A DNA stretch of 64,000 bases from Gemmata sp051859125 (GCF_051859125.1 NZ_JBHYGG010000002.1:18928-82927), one strand, 5' to 3'. Positions 26,655 through 34,375 are shown, numbered from the stretch's first letter. Notes: generated from the sequence alone by a model not told the origin. Numbers and translations are program-made.

Positions 26655-26690
26655 GCCCCGGCCGGACGGCTACTCCGGCCGGGGCACCTT
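26655..26690 (+). terminator. Rho-independent terminator of the tRNA-like unit
   Basis: A 12-bp GC stem (26655-26666 with 26674-26685), a 7-nt loop and CACC followed by five T. It ends 16 bp before the nucleotidyltransferase start, so the tRNA-like transcript is probably closed off from it. Confidence 0.8.
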
Positions 26691-26706
26691 TTTCTACACT
26701 CCCGGT

Positions 26707-28065
26707 ATGACCGAGCGCGAGTTCGCACTGGACGTGGTTCGCAGGCTCCAGCAGGCCGGGTTCGCGGCGCTGTGGGCCGGCGGGTGCGTGCGCGACGAGT
26801 TCCTCGGCCTTATGCCCGACGACTACGACGTCGCCACCGACGCCCGGCCCGACCAGCTCCGCCCGCTGTTCAAGCACCGCAACGAGATCGGGGCCAGCTT
26901 CGGCGTCGTGCAGGTCATCGGCCCCCGCGGGGATGACGGCGAGTGGCTCACGGTCGAGGTCGCCACGTTCCGCTCCGACGGCACCTACACCGACGGCCGG
27001 CGGCCCGACTCGGTCGTGTTCTCGTCGCCCGAAGAGGACGCGAAGCGGCGCGACTTCACCATCAACGGCATGTTCTTCGACCCGGTGAAGGCGCAACTCA
27101 TCGACTTCGTCGGCGGGCGTGCCGACCTGGGCGCGAAGGTGCTGCGAGCGATCGGCGCCCCGACCGAGCGGTTCACCGAGGACAAGCTCCGCATCCTCCG
27201 GGCGGTGCGGATGGCGACGCGGTTCGATCTCGCCATCGACCCCGAGACGCAGGCCGCCGCGACGCAGATGGCCGGTCAGATCCGTGCCGTGTCGCCCGAG
27301 CGCATCGCCGAGGAACTGCGGAAACTGCTCACGCACCCGAACCGCGCCCGCGGCCTGCGGCTGCTGCGCGAGTTCGGACTGATCGAGCCGGTCCTGCCCG
27401 AGATGGTGCCGACGTTCACGCTCCCGCAGGGGCTCCCGAGCGCCCCGACGGGGACGCTCTGGGAGCACACGGTTCGCGTGGTCGAGGAGTTGAAGGGGCC
27501 GGTCTCGTTCCCGCTCGCGTTCGCGGCGATCCTCCACGACGTGGGCAAGCCGCGGACGTTCGCCCGCACCCCGGACCGGTACACGTTCCACCGGCACGAG
27601 CACGTCGGCAAGCAGATGGCCGAGGCCATCGCCGACCGGCTCCGGCTCTCGACCGCCGAGAAGACGCGGGTCGCGTGGCTCGTCGAGAAGCACCAGTACC
27701 TCGCCGACGCCCCGACCATGCGGGCGAGCAAGCTGAAGCCGATCCTGGTTCACCCGGGGATTCGCGAGTTGCTGGAACTGCACCGGGCCGACGCCCTCGC
27801 CACCGGCAAGGGGCTCGACCACGTCACGTTCTGCGAACGAATGCTCCGCGACACGCCCCCCGAGGAACTGAACCCGGCCCCGGCGGTGACCGGCGACGAC
27901 CTCATCGCGATGGGCCTGAAGCCGGGCCGCGAGTTCAAGCGGCTCCTGGACGCCGTACGGGAAGCTCAACTGGAAGGTCAGATTCGCACGAAAGCAGACG
28001 GTTTACAACTCGTGCGGGAGCTGCGGTCGGCACCGCCACCCGCGTCTGAAACACCGTCTGAGTGA
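26707..28065 (+). CDS. CCA-adding / poly(A) polymerase family nucleotidyltransferase with HD domain
   Basis: A 452-residue protein. The nucleotidyltransferase head has AGGCVRDEFLG at 24-34 and the metal-binding DDYDVATD (Asp39, Asp41), then RRDFTINGMFFDP and the neck motif RILRAVRMATRF. From about 250 there is an HD domain with ILHDVGKPRTF (His278-Asp279). This domain order is the class II tRNA nucleotidyltransferase/poly(A) polymerase superfamily, which adds or repairs the 3' CCA of tRNA. Whether this copy adds CCA, CC, A or tails RNA cannot be told. The ATG at 26707 has no strong ribosome site. The gene sits right after the unusual tRNA-like unit, and its end overlaps the convergent glycosyltransferase by 131 bp. 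Confidence 0.9.
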   Translation: MTEREFALDVVRRLQQAGFAALWAGGCVRDEFLGLMPDDYDVATDARPDQLRPLFKHRNEIGASFGVVQVIGPRGDDGEWLTVEVATFRSDGTYTDGRRPDSVVFSSPEEDAKRRDFTINGMFFDPVKAQLIDFVGGRADLGAKVLRAIGAPTERFTEDKLRILRAVRMATRFDLAIDPETQAAATQMAGQIRAVSPERIAEELRKLLTHPNRARGLRLLREFGLIEPVLPEMVPTFTLPQGLPSAPTGTLWEHTVRVVEELKGPVSFPLAFAAILHDVGKPRTFARTPDRYTFHRHEHVGKQMAEAIADRLRLSTAEKTRVAWLVEKHQYLADAPTMRASKLKPILVHPGIRELLELHRADALATGKGLDHVTFCERMLRDTPPEELNPAPAVTGDDLIAMGLKPGREFKRLLDAVREAQLEGQIRTKADGLQLVRELRSAPPPASETPSE

Positions 28066-28789
28066 CCGGCCGCGCCCGCGGCCCGCGCACCACGTTCGAC
28101 CACCAGAAGCTCAGCAAGCGCTTCGCGGTCTTCGGGATCTCACGCAGCGACACCTTGCTTTCGCCGCTCGCCCGCGGGCGGTGCGTCACCGGCACCTCGA
28201 TCACCGGCACGCCGAGCTGCCGCGCCCGCGTCATCATCTCCGTGTTCACGAAGAACCCGCGGCTCTCGGGCAGCATCTGGGCCAGTGTCGCGTGGCGGAA
28301 CACCTTGAGCGCGCAGTCCACGTCGCGGACCCGCGTGCCGAGCAGCGTGCGGGCCATTCGGTTGTAGCCCCACGAGAAGAACCGCCGCTTCCACGGGTCC
28401 TTGCGATCGAGCCGGTAGCCGGCGACGATCGGGTACTCGTCGGCGAGCGCCGCGAGCGTGCCGAGTTCGGTCAGGTCGAACTGGCAGTCGGCGTCGGTGA
28501 ACGCGACGAGCGGGTACCTGGCGGCCTCGAACCCCGTGCGCAGCGCCGCACCGTACCCCTGGTTCCCCTTGTGGCTGATGAGCCGGGTGTTCTCGGCCTG
28601 CTCCAGCGCCCAGCCGACGACGGTGGTGGTGTCGTCGGTGCTGCCGTCGTCGACGACGAGGACCTCGAACTCCCGGAACCGGCCCGCCAGGGCAGTCTCG
28701 GCTTCGCGGATCGCCTGCGCGATCACCTTGTCCTCGTTGAACGCCGGGATCACGAGACTGATGCCTTCGGTCCGGAGAGATGTGCTCAT
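27935..28789 (-). CDS. Family 2 glycosyltransferase (dolichol-phosphate mannose synthase-like)
   Basis: A 284-residue protein with a GT-A fold: SLVIPAFNED, VVDDGSTDD (the nucleotide-sugar DD), FTDADCQFD and RDVDCALKVFR. It resembles DPM1/polyprenyl-phosphate glycosyltransferases, which charge lipid carriers at the cytoplasmic face of the membrane. No membrane helix is present. The ATG at 28789 begins the normal GT2 N-terminus; the longer upstream frame runs through a repeat. The last 43 or so residues after WWSNVVRGPRARP lie wholly antisense to the 3' end of the nucleotidyltransferase gene and look like an extension after loss of an earlier stop. Confidence 0.88.
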   Translation of the reverse strand: MSTSLRTEGISLVIPAFNEDKVIAQAIREAETALAGRFREFEVLVVDDGSTDDTTTVVGWALEQAENTRLISHKGNQGYGAALRTGFEAARYPLVAFTDADCQFDLTELGTLAALADEYPIVAGYRLDRKDPWKRRFFSWGYNRMARTLLGTRVRDVDCALKVFRHATLAQMLPESRGFFVNTEMMTRARQLGVPVIEVPVTHRPRASGESKVSLREIPKTAKRLLSFWWSNVVRGPRARPVTQTVFQTRVAVPTAAPARVVNRLLSCESDLPVELPVRRPGAA

Positions 28790-28884
28790 ACCCGCCCCAT
28801 CCGTGGGATTTCGAACGGCGGGAGAGTACCCGCGACCGGGTCGGAGGTAAAGGCGAAGCGGCGGCGACCGCGTCTGCTCTTCTT

Positions 28885-28947
28885 GGCGAACCCTGAGCGC
28901 CAGCGAGGGGGTAACACATACCCCCTCGCTGGCGCTCAGGGTTCGCC
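28885..28947. repeat. Perfect 29-bp inverted repeat
   Basis: Arms 28885-28913 and 28919-28947 are exact complements with a 5-nt loop. The arm core GAGCGCCAGCGAGGGGGT recurs with variation around 40098-40164 and 40262-40330, so this is a dispersed family. Confidence 0.85.
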
Positions 28948-28981
28948 CAACCAACAAACCGAATCGGCCACAATGCCTTGG

Positions 28982-28996
28982 TGAGACGGAGTCTCA
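28982..28996. promoter_or_regulatory. Palindrome upstream of iscR
   Basis: TGAGAC-GGA-GTCTCA, a perfect 6-bp inverted repeat 88 bp before the iscR start and just upstream of an AT-rich stretch with TTGTCT and TATACC (20-bp spacing). It is a possible operator, but it does not resemble the E. coli IscR sites I know. Confidence 0.3.
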
Positions 28997-29083
28997 GCTA
29001 ATTAGCACTTGTCTTATGCGATTAACGCGCCTAAAAATGGTATACCCGTAGTGCTGATTCCCTTTCCCCAGCGAGGACGAGTC

Positions 29084-29590
29084 GTGACGCTGCTCAGCCG
29101 CAAGGCCGACTACGCCCTCCTGATCCTCTCGTACCTGCACCAGCAGGCCGGCGGGGGGACCGCCCGCGCGGTCGCCGAAAAGTTCGGCCTGAGCCGGTCG
29201 TTCGTCGCGAACATCCTGAAGGAACTCGGGCACCACGGGTTCGTCGCGAGCCACCGCGGGGTCAAGGGCGGGTACGCCCTGGCCCGCCCGGCCGACGCGA
29301 TCACCCTCGCGGAACTCCTCGAATCGATCGAGTCGGGGTTCCGCCTCACGGTGTGCAACCCGTCGCAGGCCGACGACGCGAACCACGAGCAGTGCACGCA
29401 CGCCGGCACCTGCACCCTCAAGGGCGCACTCACGACGGTCCACAACCGGCTGCTCGACGTCCTGCGGGCGGTCACGCTCGCCGAGTTGTTCGACCCGAAC
29501 GGCCGCCTGAACCAGCCCTCGGCCCTGCTCTCGCTGTCCCTCGCCCCGGCCCGCGTGGCCCGCGAGGCGGCCAAGGCCCCGCAAGCCTAA
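29084..29590 (+). CDS. iscR: Rrf2-family Fe-S regulator IscR
   Basis: A 168-residue protein: winged helix at 1-70 (SRKADYALLILSYL, FGLSRSFVANILKELG) with the wing GVKGGYALARPA, a dimerisation helix, and three cysteines (91, 104, 110) that would hold a [2Fe-2S] cluster as in IscR. The Cys91-Cys104 gap is longer than in E. coli IscR. It starts at GTG 29084 with GAGGA upstream; an upstream in-frame start would add a leader that does not fit the family. First gene of the isc operon, so cluster-dependent autoregulation is expected by analogy. Followed after 22 bp by iscS. Confidence 0.9.
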   Translation: MTLLSRKADYALLILSYLHQQAGGGTARAVAEKFGLSRSFVANILKELGHHGFVASHRGVKGGYALARPADAITLAELLESIESGFRLTVCNPSQADDANHEQCTHAGTCTLKGALTTVHNRLLDVLRAVTLAELFDPNGRLNQPSALLSLSLAPARVAREAAKAPQA

Positions 29591-29612
29591 CACACCCCGG
29601 AGTTTCGCACCG

Positions 29613-30833
29613 ATGACGGCGAAGATGCCCGTATACATGGACAACAACGCGACGACCCGGACCGACCCCCGGGTGGTCGACGCGATGCTGCCCTACTTCC
29701 TCGAGAAGTTCGGCAACGCCGCCAGCCGCAACCACCCGTTCGGGTGGGCGGCCGAGGCCGCCGTCGAGGAGGGCCGCGAGCAGATCGCCGCCCTGATCGG
29801 CGCGTCGGCCAAGGAGGTGATCTTCACCAGCGGCGCGACGGAGAGCAACAACCTGGCGATCAAGGGCGTCGCCGCGATGTACAAGAAGAAGGGGAACCAC
29901 GTCGTCACCCAGGCGACGGAGCACAAGGCCGTGCTCGACACCTGTAAGCGGCTCGAGCGCGACGGGTATCAGGTGACGTACCTGCCCGTCGACCAGTACG
30001 GCCGCGTCAGCGCCGAGCAGGTCCGCGAGGCGCTCACCGACAAGACGGTGCTCGTCTCGATCATGGCCGCGAACAACGAGATCGGCACGCTCCAGCCGAT
30101 CAAGGCCATCGGCAAGCTGTGCAAGGAGAAGGGCGTCCTGTTCCACACCGACGCGGTCCAGGTCGTCGGGAAGGTGCCGGTGGACGTCGAGGACATGGGG
30201 ATCGACCTCCTCAGCCTGACGGCCCACAAGATGTACGGACCGAAGGGGATCGGGGCGCTGTACGTCCGCAAAAAGGACCCCCGCGTCCGGCTCGAACCGC
30301 AGATCGACGGCGGCGGCCACGAGCGGGGCATGCGGTCGGGCACCCTCCCGGTGCCGCTGATCGTCGGGCTCGGGAAGGCCAGCGAACTGTGCCGGCTGGA
30401 GATGGCCGAGGAGTCGCAGCGCACGTTCCGGCTCCGCGAGCGGCTCCGCAGCAGGATCATGGGCGAGCTGCCCGAGTCGTACCTCAACGGGCACCCCGAG
30501 GAGCGGCTCCCCGGCAACGCGAACATCAGCTTCGCGTACGTCGAGGGCGAGGGGCTCATGATGGGGATCAAGGACGTGGCCGTGTCGTCCGGGTCCGCCT
30601 GCACGAGCGCGAGCCTGGAGCCGAGCTACGTCCTCCGGGCGCTCGGCGTCGGCGACGAACTCGCCCACTCGAGCATCCGGTTCGGGATCGGGCGGTTCAA
30701 CACCGAGGCCGAGGTCGACTTCGTGGCCGACCTCGTCGTCCGCGAGGTGTCCCGGCTCCGCGAGATGTCCCCGCTCTACGAGATGGCCCAGCAGGGGATC
30801 GACCTGAAGAAGATCGAGTGGGCGCACCACTAG
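29613..30833 (+). CDS. iscS: Cysteine desulfurase IscS
   Basis: A 406-residue PLP enzyme, the normal IscS length. It has MDNNATTR at 9-16, His104 in TEHKAV, the PLP lysine Lys206 in LTAHKMYGPKG, and the catalytic Cys330 in SSGSACTSAS. The extended Cys loop marks group I (IscS/NifS) enzymes. It removes sulfur from cysteine and passes it to IscU for Fe-S assembly in the cytoplasm. The start at 29613 follows CCCCGGAG. A 10-bp perfect hairpin lies between this gene and iscU. Confidence 0.96.
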   Translation: MTAKMPVYMDNNATTRTDPRVVDAMLPYFLEKFGNAASRNHPFGWAAEAAVEEGREQIAALIGASAKEVIFTSGATESNNLAIKGVAAMYKKKGNHVVTQATEHKAVLDTCKRLERDGYQVTYLPVDQYGRVSAEQVREALTDKTVLVSIMAANNEIGTLQPIKAIGKLCKEKGVLFHTDAVQVVGKVPVDVEDMGIDLLSLTAHKMYGPKGIGALYVRKKDPRVRLEPQIDGGGHERGMRSGTLPVPLIVGLGKASELCRLEMAEESQRTFRLRERLRSRIMGELPESYLNGHPEERLPGNANISFAYVEGEGLMMGIKDVAVSSGSACTSASLEPSYVLRALGVGDELAHSSIRFGIGRFNTEAEVDFVADLVVREVSRLREMSPLYEMAQQGIDLKKIEWAHH

Positions 30834-30840
30834 TATTATC

Positions 30841-30870
30841 CAAGCCCACGGATGTTCATGCGTGGGCTTG
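30841..30870 (+). other. Perfect 10-bp hairpin between iscS and iscU
   Basis: CAAGCCCACG and CGTGGGCTTG enclose a 10-nt loop, 7 bp after the iscS stop. The iscU ribosome site GAGGAG (30876-30881) lies just 3'. There is no T-tract, so it may stabilise or process the mRNA or partly end transcription rather than terminate fully. Confidence 0.6.
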
Positions 30871-30886
30871 TACTGAGGAGCAAGCG

Positions 30887-31312
30887 ATGCCGTACAGCGA
30901 CAAGGTTCTCGAGCACTACAACAACCCGCGGAACGTCGGGAGCTTCGACGCGAAGGACCCGAGCGTCGGCACCGGCCTGGTCGGCGCGCCGGAGTGTGGC
31001 GACGTGATGCGGCTCCAGATCAAGGTGAACCCCGGCACCGGCGTCATCGAGGACGCGAAGTTCAAGACGTTCGGGTGCGGGTCCGCCATCGCGTCGAGCA
31101 GCCTGGCCACCGAGTGGCTCAAGGGCAAGACCGTGGACGAGGCGCTCGGGATCAAGAACACCGAGATCGTCGAGGAACTGGCCCTGCCCCCGGTCAAGGT
31201 CCACTGCTCGGTGCTCGCCGAGGACGCCATCAAGGCGGCCATTGCGAACTACCAGCAGAAGCAGGACGCCGAGGTGCCCGCCGGCGCCGCGGCCGAGCCG
31301 GTCGGGGTGTAA
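30887..31312 (+). CDS. iscU: Fe-S cluster scaffold IscU
   Basis: A 141-residue protein with the U-type scaffold residues Cys37, Asp39, Cys64 and Cys107 with neighbouring His106. LPPVK at 100-104 is the exact motif recognised by the HscA chaperone, yet no hscA is in this window. It assembles transient [2Fe-2S] clusters with sulfur from IscS. The C-terminal tail (about 125-141, Ala/Glu-rich) is an extra over the bacterial norm. The ATG at 30887 has the strong site GAGGAG. Confidence 0.96.
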   Translation: MPYSDKVLEHYNNPRNVGSFDAKDPSVGTGLVGAPECGDVMRLQIKVNPGTGVIEDAKFKTFGCGSAIASSSLATEWLKGKTVDEALGIKNTEIVEELALPPVKVHCSVLAEDAIKAAIANYQQKQDAEVPAGAAAEPVGV

Positions 31313-31380
31313 CACTCCGCAGGCCGGTGCGTAGAATCATTCAGTACCCGATTCGCACTCCCAACCGCAAAGGATCACCC

Positions 31381-31806
31381 ATGTCCACCGCCACCGCCGT
31401 TGCTCCGGAAGTCCACACCCTGGGCGTCGCCAACCCGGCCGCCCCGCCCGCCCCGCCGCCGGTCGTCGTGACCGAGAAGGCCGCGCTGGAGGTCAAGCGG
31501 CACATCGCCGACATGGAGTCGCGCAGCGACGTCGAGCCCGGCTCGAAGCTGTACCTCCGCGTCCGCGTGCAGGGCGGCGGGTGCAGCGGGTTCCAGAACA
31601 AGCTGGACCTCGACGCCAAGTACGACGAGAAGACCGACCAGAAGTTCGAGTTCCACGGGATCGAGGTCGTGGTCGACAAGCGGTCGCTGCTGTACCTGAA
31701 CGGGGCCACCGTCGACTTCCACGACGACCTCAACAAGCGCGGGTTCACGATCTCCAACCCGCAGGCCAAGAGCACCTGCGGCTGCGGCAGCTCGTACTCG
31801 ATGTGA
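31381..31806 (+). CDS. A-type Fe-S carrier (IscA/ErpA-like)
   Basis: A 141-residue protein with a Pro/Ala-rich N-terminal extension (1-28) and the HesB/IscA domain. The three cluster cysteines are Cys68 in GGGCSGF and Cys133, Cys135 in STCGCGSSYS. It carries clusters from IscU to target enzymes. Position in the operon supports IscA, but the sequence alone does not separate IscA from ErpA. The ATG at 31381 follows CGCAAAGGATCACCC. The 68-bp gap from iscU is short. Confidence 0.93.
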   Translation: MSTATAVAPEVHTLGVANPAAPPAPPPVVVTEKAALEVKRHIADMESRSDVEPGSKLYLRVRVQGGGCSGFQNKLDLDAKYDEKTDQKFEFHGIEVVVDKRSLLYLNGATVDFHDDLNKRGFTISNPQAKSTCGCGSSYSM

Positions 31807-31891
31807 CCCCGTTTCGAGTTCCACGCTCGACGTTTCAAGTTGAGACGCGGCACCGGAACTCGAATCGTCGAACACGAAACGCGACACTCCA

Positions 31892-32413
31892 ATGGACCAC
31901 TTCGAGCGCCTCGGCCTGCCGAGGCGTTTTTCGATCGACGCCGCGGCGCTGGAGCGGGCGTACCTCGCGGGGTCGCGGGCCGTCCACCCGGACTACCACG
32001 CCGCCGGCTCCGACGCCGACCTCGCGGTGAGCACGGAGGCGTCGGCCGCCGTCAACGAGGCGTACGCGGCGCTCCGCGACCCGTTCACGCGGGCCGACCA
32101 CCTGCTCGGGCTCCTCGGCGGGCCGACGGCGGGCGAGCACAAGCAACTGCCGCCGGCGTTCCTGGCCGAGATGCTGGAGGCCCGGGAGCAGGTCGAGGAG
32201 GTCCGCGGGTCGCCCGAAGCGGTCGCCCGGCTGGGGGCCGAGTTCTCGGAGCGGTACAACGGGTTGATGGACCAGGTCGGGCACCTGTTCGCGCGACTCG
32301 ACGCGACCACAGCAGACGACGCGGGGCGGGCGAACCTCCTGGCCCAGGTGCGGGGTCTGTTGAACGCGGCGAAGTACGCCCGCGGGTTGGTCCGCGACCT
32401 GCACGCCGATTGA
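31892..32413 (+). CDS. hscB: Co-chaperone HscB
   Basis: A 173-residue J-domain protein with HPD at 32-34 in AVHPDYHA, followed by the HscB C-terminal three-helix domain (LAEMLEAREQVEEV, AKYARGLVRDL). HscB delivers IscU to HscA. The usual four-cysteine N-terminal zinc finger of eukaryotic forms is absent, as in bacteria. Last visible isc gene; hscA and ferredoxin are missing here and must lie elsewhere or be replaced by another Hsp70. The ATG at 31892 has no strong ribosome site. It follows an 85-bp gap with a weak inverted repeat. Confidence 0.9.
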   Translation: MDHFERLGLPRRFSIDAAALERAYLAGSRAVHPDYHAAGSDADLAVSTEASAAVNEAYAALRDPFTRADHLLGLLGGPTAGEHKQLPPAFLAEMLEAREQVEEVRGSPEAVARLGAEFSERYNGLMDQVGHLFARLDATTADDAGRANLLAQVRGLLNAAKYARGLVRDLHAD

Positions 32414-32430
32414 ACGGAAGTGAACGAGCG

Positions 32431-32502
32431 GCTCGCTTAGCTCAGGGGTAGAGCGAGGTCTTTACACGGCCCAGGTCGGGGGTTCAAATCCCTCAGCGAG
32501 CA
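32431..32502 (+). tRNA. tRNA-Val(TAC)
   Basis: A normal-order tRNA of 72 nt without encoded CCA. Acceptor GCTCGCT pairs with AGCGAGC, D-arm GCTC/GAGC, anticodon loop TTTACAC giving anticodon TAC, T-arm GGGGG TTCAAAT CCCTC, discriminator A. The anticodon stem has one A-C mismatch (AGGTC/GGCCC), which lowers certainty slightly. It starts 17 bp after the hscB stop and is followed by a terminator. Confidence 0.9.
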
Positions 32503-32510
32503 CTCCACCA

Positions 32511-32540
32511 GACCCTCGGGGCACGCCCGGGGGTCTTTTT
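32511..32540 (+). terminator. Rho-independent terminator after tRNA-Val
   Basis: A 10-bp stem (32511-32520 with 32526-32535, one T-G pair) and a 5-nt loop, followed by five T. It probably ends both the isc operon and the tRNA transcript. Confidence 0.85.
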
Positions 32541-32986
32541 CGTTATTCGAAGGCGCCCTGCGCCCCGCCCCAGAAGCCGAATGCCGCGAATCACTTGAGC
32601 GACAGGAATGATCGGTACGACTCTTGGTCACATCGCTGGGAACACAGCTTGCGACGGGATGGGCTCGGGACCACTTTGACAGAGGAGCCGACTACCACGG
32701 CGGTCCCTCGGGAAGTGGTCGGTACAGGGCGAGGCTGATCACTTCTGGCCCCGCCTCGCGTTGAGGCTCAAGTATCAGCTAATTCGTCCGGCCTCATTCG
32801 CTGTGCAATTGTCTTCTATTCTCGCGGAATCCGGGACGCTCGGACCCCGGCCGGTTTGACGCTGGTAGTTGCCGCGGTGTACTACTTTATCCGGGCGGTC
32901 GTCGGGTCATCATTCTTCCGAACCGAGCCGGTCCCGTTGCCCGCCCCACAGTCATCCCGCCCGAATCTCCCTTCCGAGGTCCATTC
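32541..32986. other. Intergenic region upstream of the DUF1559 gene
   Basis: There is no supported gene in these 446 bp. The stretch 32770-32825 is AT-rich, with TCAGCTAATT (32775-32784) followed by CAATTGTCTTCTATTC. The same 10-mer TCAGCTAATT also lies upstream of iscR (28994-29003). A promoter for the DUF1559 gene is plausible here but not proven. Confidence 0.5.
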
Positions 32987-33907
32987 ATGCGCCCGAGACT
33001 CGTTCGACACGCCGGGTCTGGTTTCACGCTGATCGAACTGTTGGTCGTCATCGCCATCATCGCGATCCTGATCGGCCTGCTCCTGCCCGCCGTGCAGAAG
33101 GTCCGCGAGGCCGCGGCCCGCGCGAAGTGCAGCAACAACCTCAAGCAACTGGGGATCGCGGCGCACTCGTGCCACGACACCCTGGGCGTCCTGCCGCCGG
33201 CGGGCTCGGCGTCGGGTTCGTGGAACGGCGCGATCGCCCGCACCGGCCCGTACAAGGGCCTGGCCGGGGCGGTCTTCTACCACCTCCTCCCCTACCTCGA
33301 GCAGGGCGCGCTGTACACGGCGTCGAACGGGAGCATGTCGAACGCGGTCAACGGGAAGAACGCCTACGGCTACGTCCTGCAGGCGTTCCGGTGCCCGTCC
33401 GACCCGAGCCCGGCCGCGGGAACGGGGCTCGGCAACCCGGCCGGCCCGGACGCCTCTCACGCGGTCTCGAACTACGCGGCGAACTACGAAGTCTTCGGCG
33501 ACCCCGCGACGGGCTCGACCGAGGGCGCGGCCCGGATCCCGAACACGTTCGCCGACGGGACGTCGAACGTCGTGCTGTTCGGCGAGCGGTACGGGCAGTA
33601 CGGGTCCGGCAACACCGGCGGCGGCCCACTGGCGTCGCTGTGGGCCAACTCCGAGCCGCGATGGTCGCCCACCATGTGCTCCTCCCGCGGGACGACCGGG
33701 TACGTCGCGTGCCCGATCTTCCAGGCCAACCCGGTCGTCGCCAGCGCGACCAACAACTCCGGCGGCGGCCAGGCGTTTCACACCGGGGTGATGAACGTGT
33801 GCCTGGGCGACGCGAGCGTGCGGTCGGTCACCTCCGCCGTGTCGGCGGCGACGTGGCAGAACGCCTGCGACCCGCGGGACGGGAACGTCCTCGGCAGCGA
33901 CTGGTAA
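32987..33907 (+). CDS. DUF1559 prepilin-like secreted protein
   Basis: A 306-residue protein with a type IV prepilin-like N-terminus: GFTLIELLVVIAIIAI with cleavage expected before Phe13, then LLLPAVQKVREAAARAKCSNN. The remainder is the DUF1559 domain seen in very many copies in planctomycetes, with the C-terminal GVMNVCLGDASVR and ACDPRDGNVLG features. It is likely processed by a prepilin peptidase and assembled outside or used as a minor pseudopilin; the exact role is unknown. The ATG at 32987 follows CCGAGGTCCATTC. Followed after 24 bp by a lipoprotein gene often paired with DUF1559 genes. Confidence 0.93.
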   Translation: MRPRLVRHAGSGFTLIELLVVIAIIAILIGLLLPAVQKVREAAARAKCSNNLKQLGIAAHSCHDTLGVLPPAGSASGSWNGAIARTGPYKGLAGAVFYHLLPYLEQGALYTASNGSMSNAVNGKNAYGYVLQAFRCPSDPSPAAGTGLGNPAGPDASHAVSNYAANYEVFGDPATGSTEGAARIPNTFADGTSNVVLFGERYGQYGSGNTGGGPLASLWANSEPRWSPTMCSSRGTTGYVACPIFQANPVVASATNNSGGGQAFHTGVMNVCLGDASVRSVTSAVSAATWQNACDPRDGNVLGSDW

Positions 33908-33931
33908 CCCACCCGACCGGAGGATCGACCC

Positions 33932-34375
33932 ATGACACTGCGACGAACGCTCGCCGCCGCCCTCGTGGCCGCTCTGCCCGTCGGGTGCGGCAGCCCGGCG
34001 GGCAGCCCGTCGGCCGAAGTGACGGGGAGCGTGACCCTGGACGGGAAGCCGCTGGCGGGCGCCGAGGTGCAGTTCGTTCCGAAGGGGAACGCGGCGCTGG
34101 GCCTGCACGCCGCGAAGACGGACGCGGGGGGCCGGTTCCGGGTCACCCGGGACGCGCCCAACAACCCCGTCAAGCCGGGCACCTACGCCGTCCTGGTGAG
34201 CAAGGTGAGCGGCGGCAACGACCCCAGTCAGCCCGGCGGCGGCATGGAGGCGCAGAAGAACGAGGTGCCGGCGGTGTACCAGGACCGGAACCACACCCCG
34301 CTGACGGCAGAGGTTCGCGACGGGGCGACCGAGCTGCCGCCGTTCGCGATCACCCAATCGGGTCCTGCGAAGTGA
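33932..34375 (+). CDS. Lipoprotein with carboxypeptidase regulatory-like fold
   Basis: A 147-residue protein with a lipoprotein signal ending in the lipobox LPVGC (Cys19). The mature part begins with a beta-sandwich pattern (VTGSVTLDGKPLAGAEVQFVP, GGRFRV, PGTYAVLVS) typical of the carboxypeptidase regulatory-like or transthyretin-like domains found next to DUF1559 genes in planctomycetes. It is probably anchored in a membrane facing the periplasm. GGAGGATCGACCC precedes the ATG. It likely forms an operon with the DUF1559 gene. Confidence 0.85.
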   Translation: MTLRRTLAAALVAALPVGCGSPAGSPSAEVTGSVTLDGKPLAGAEVQFVPKGNAALGLHAAKTDAGGRFRVTRDAPNNPVKPGTYAVLVSKVSGGNDPSQPGGGMEAQKNEVPAVYQDRNHTPLTAEVRDGATELPPFAITQSGPAK

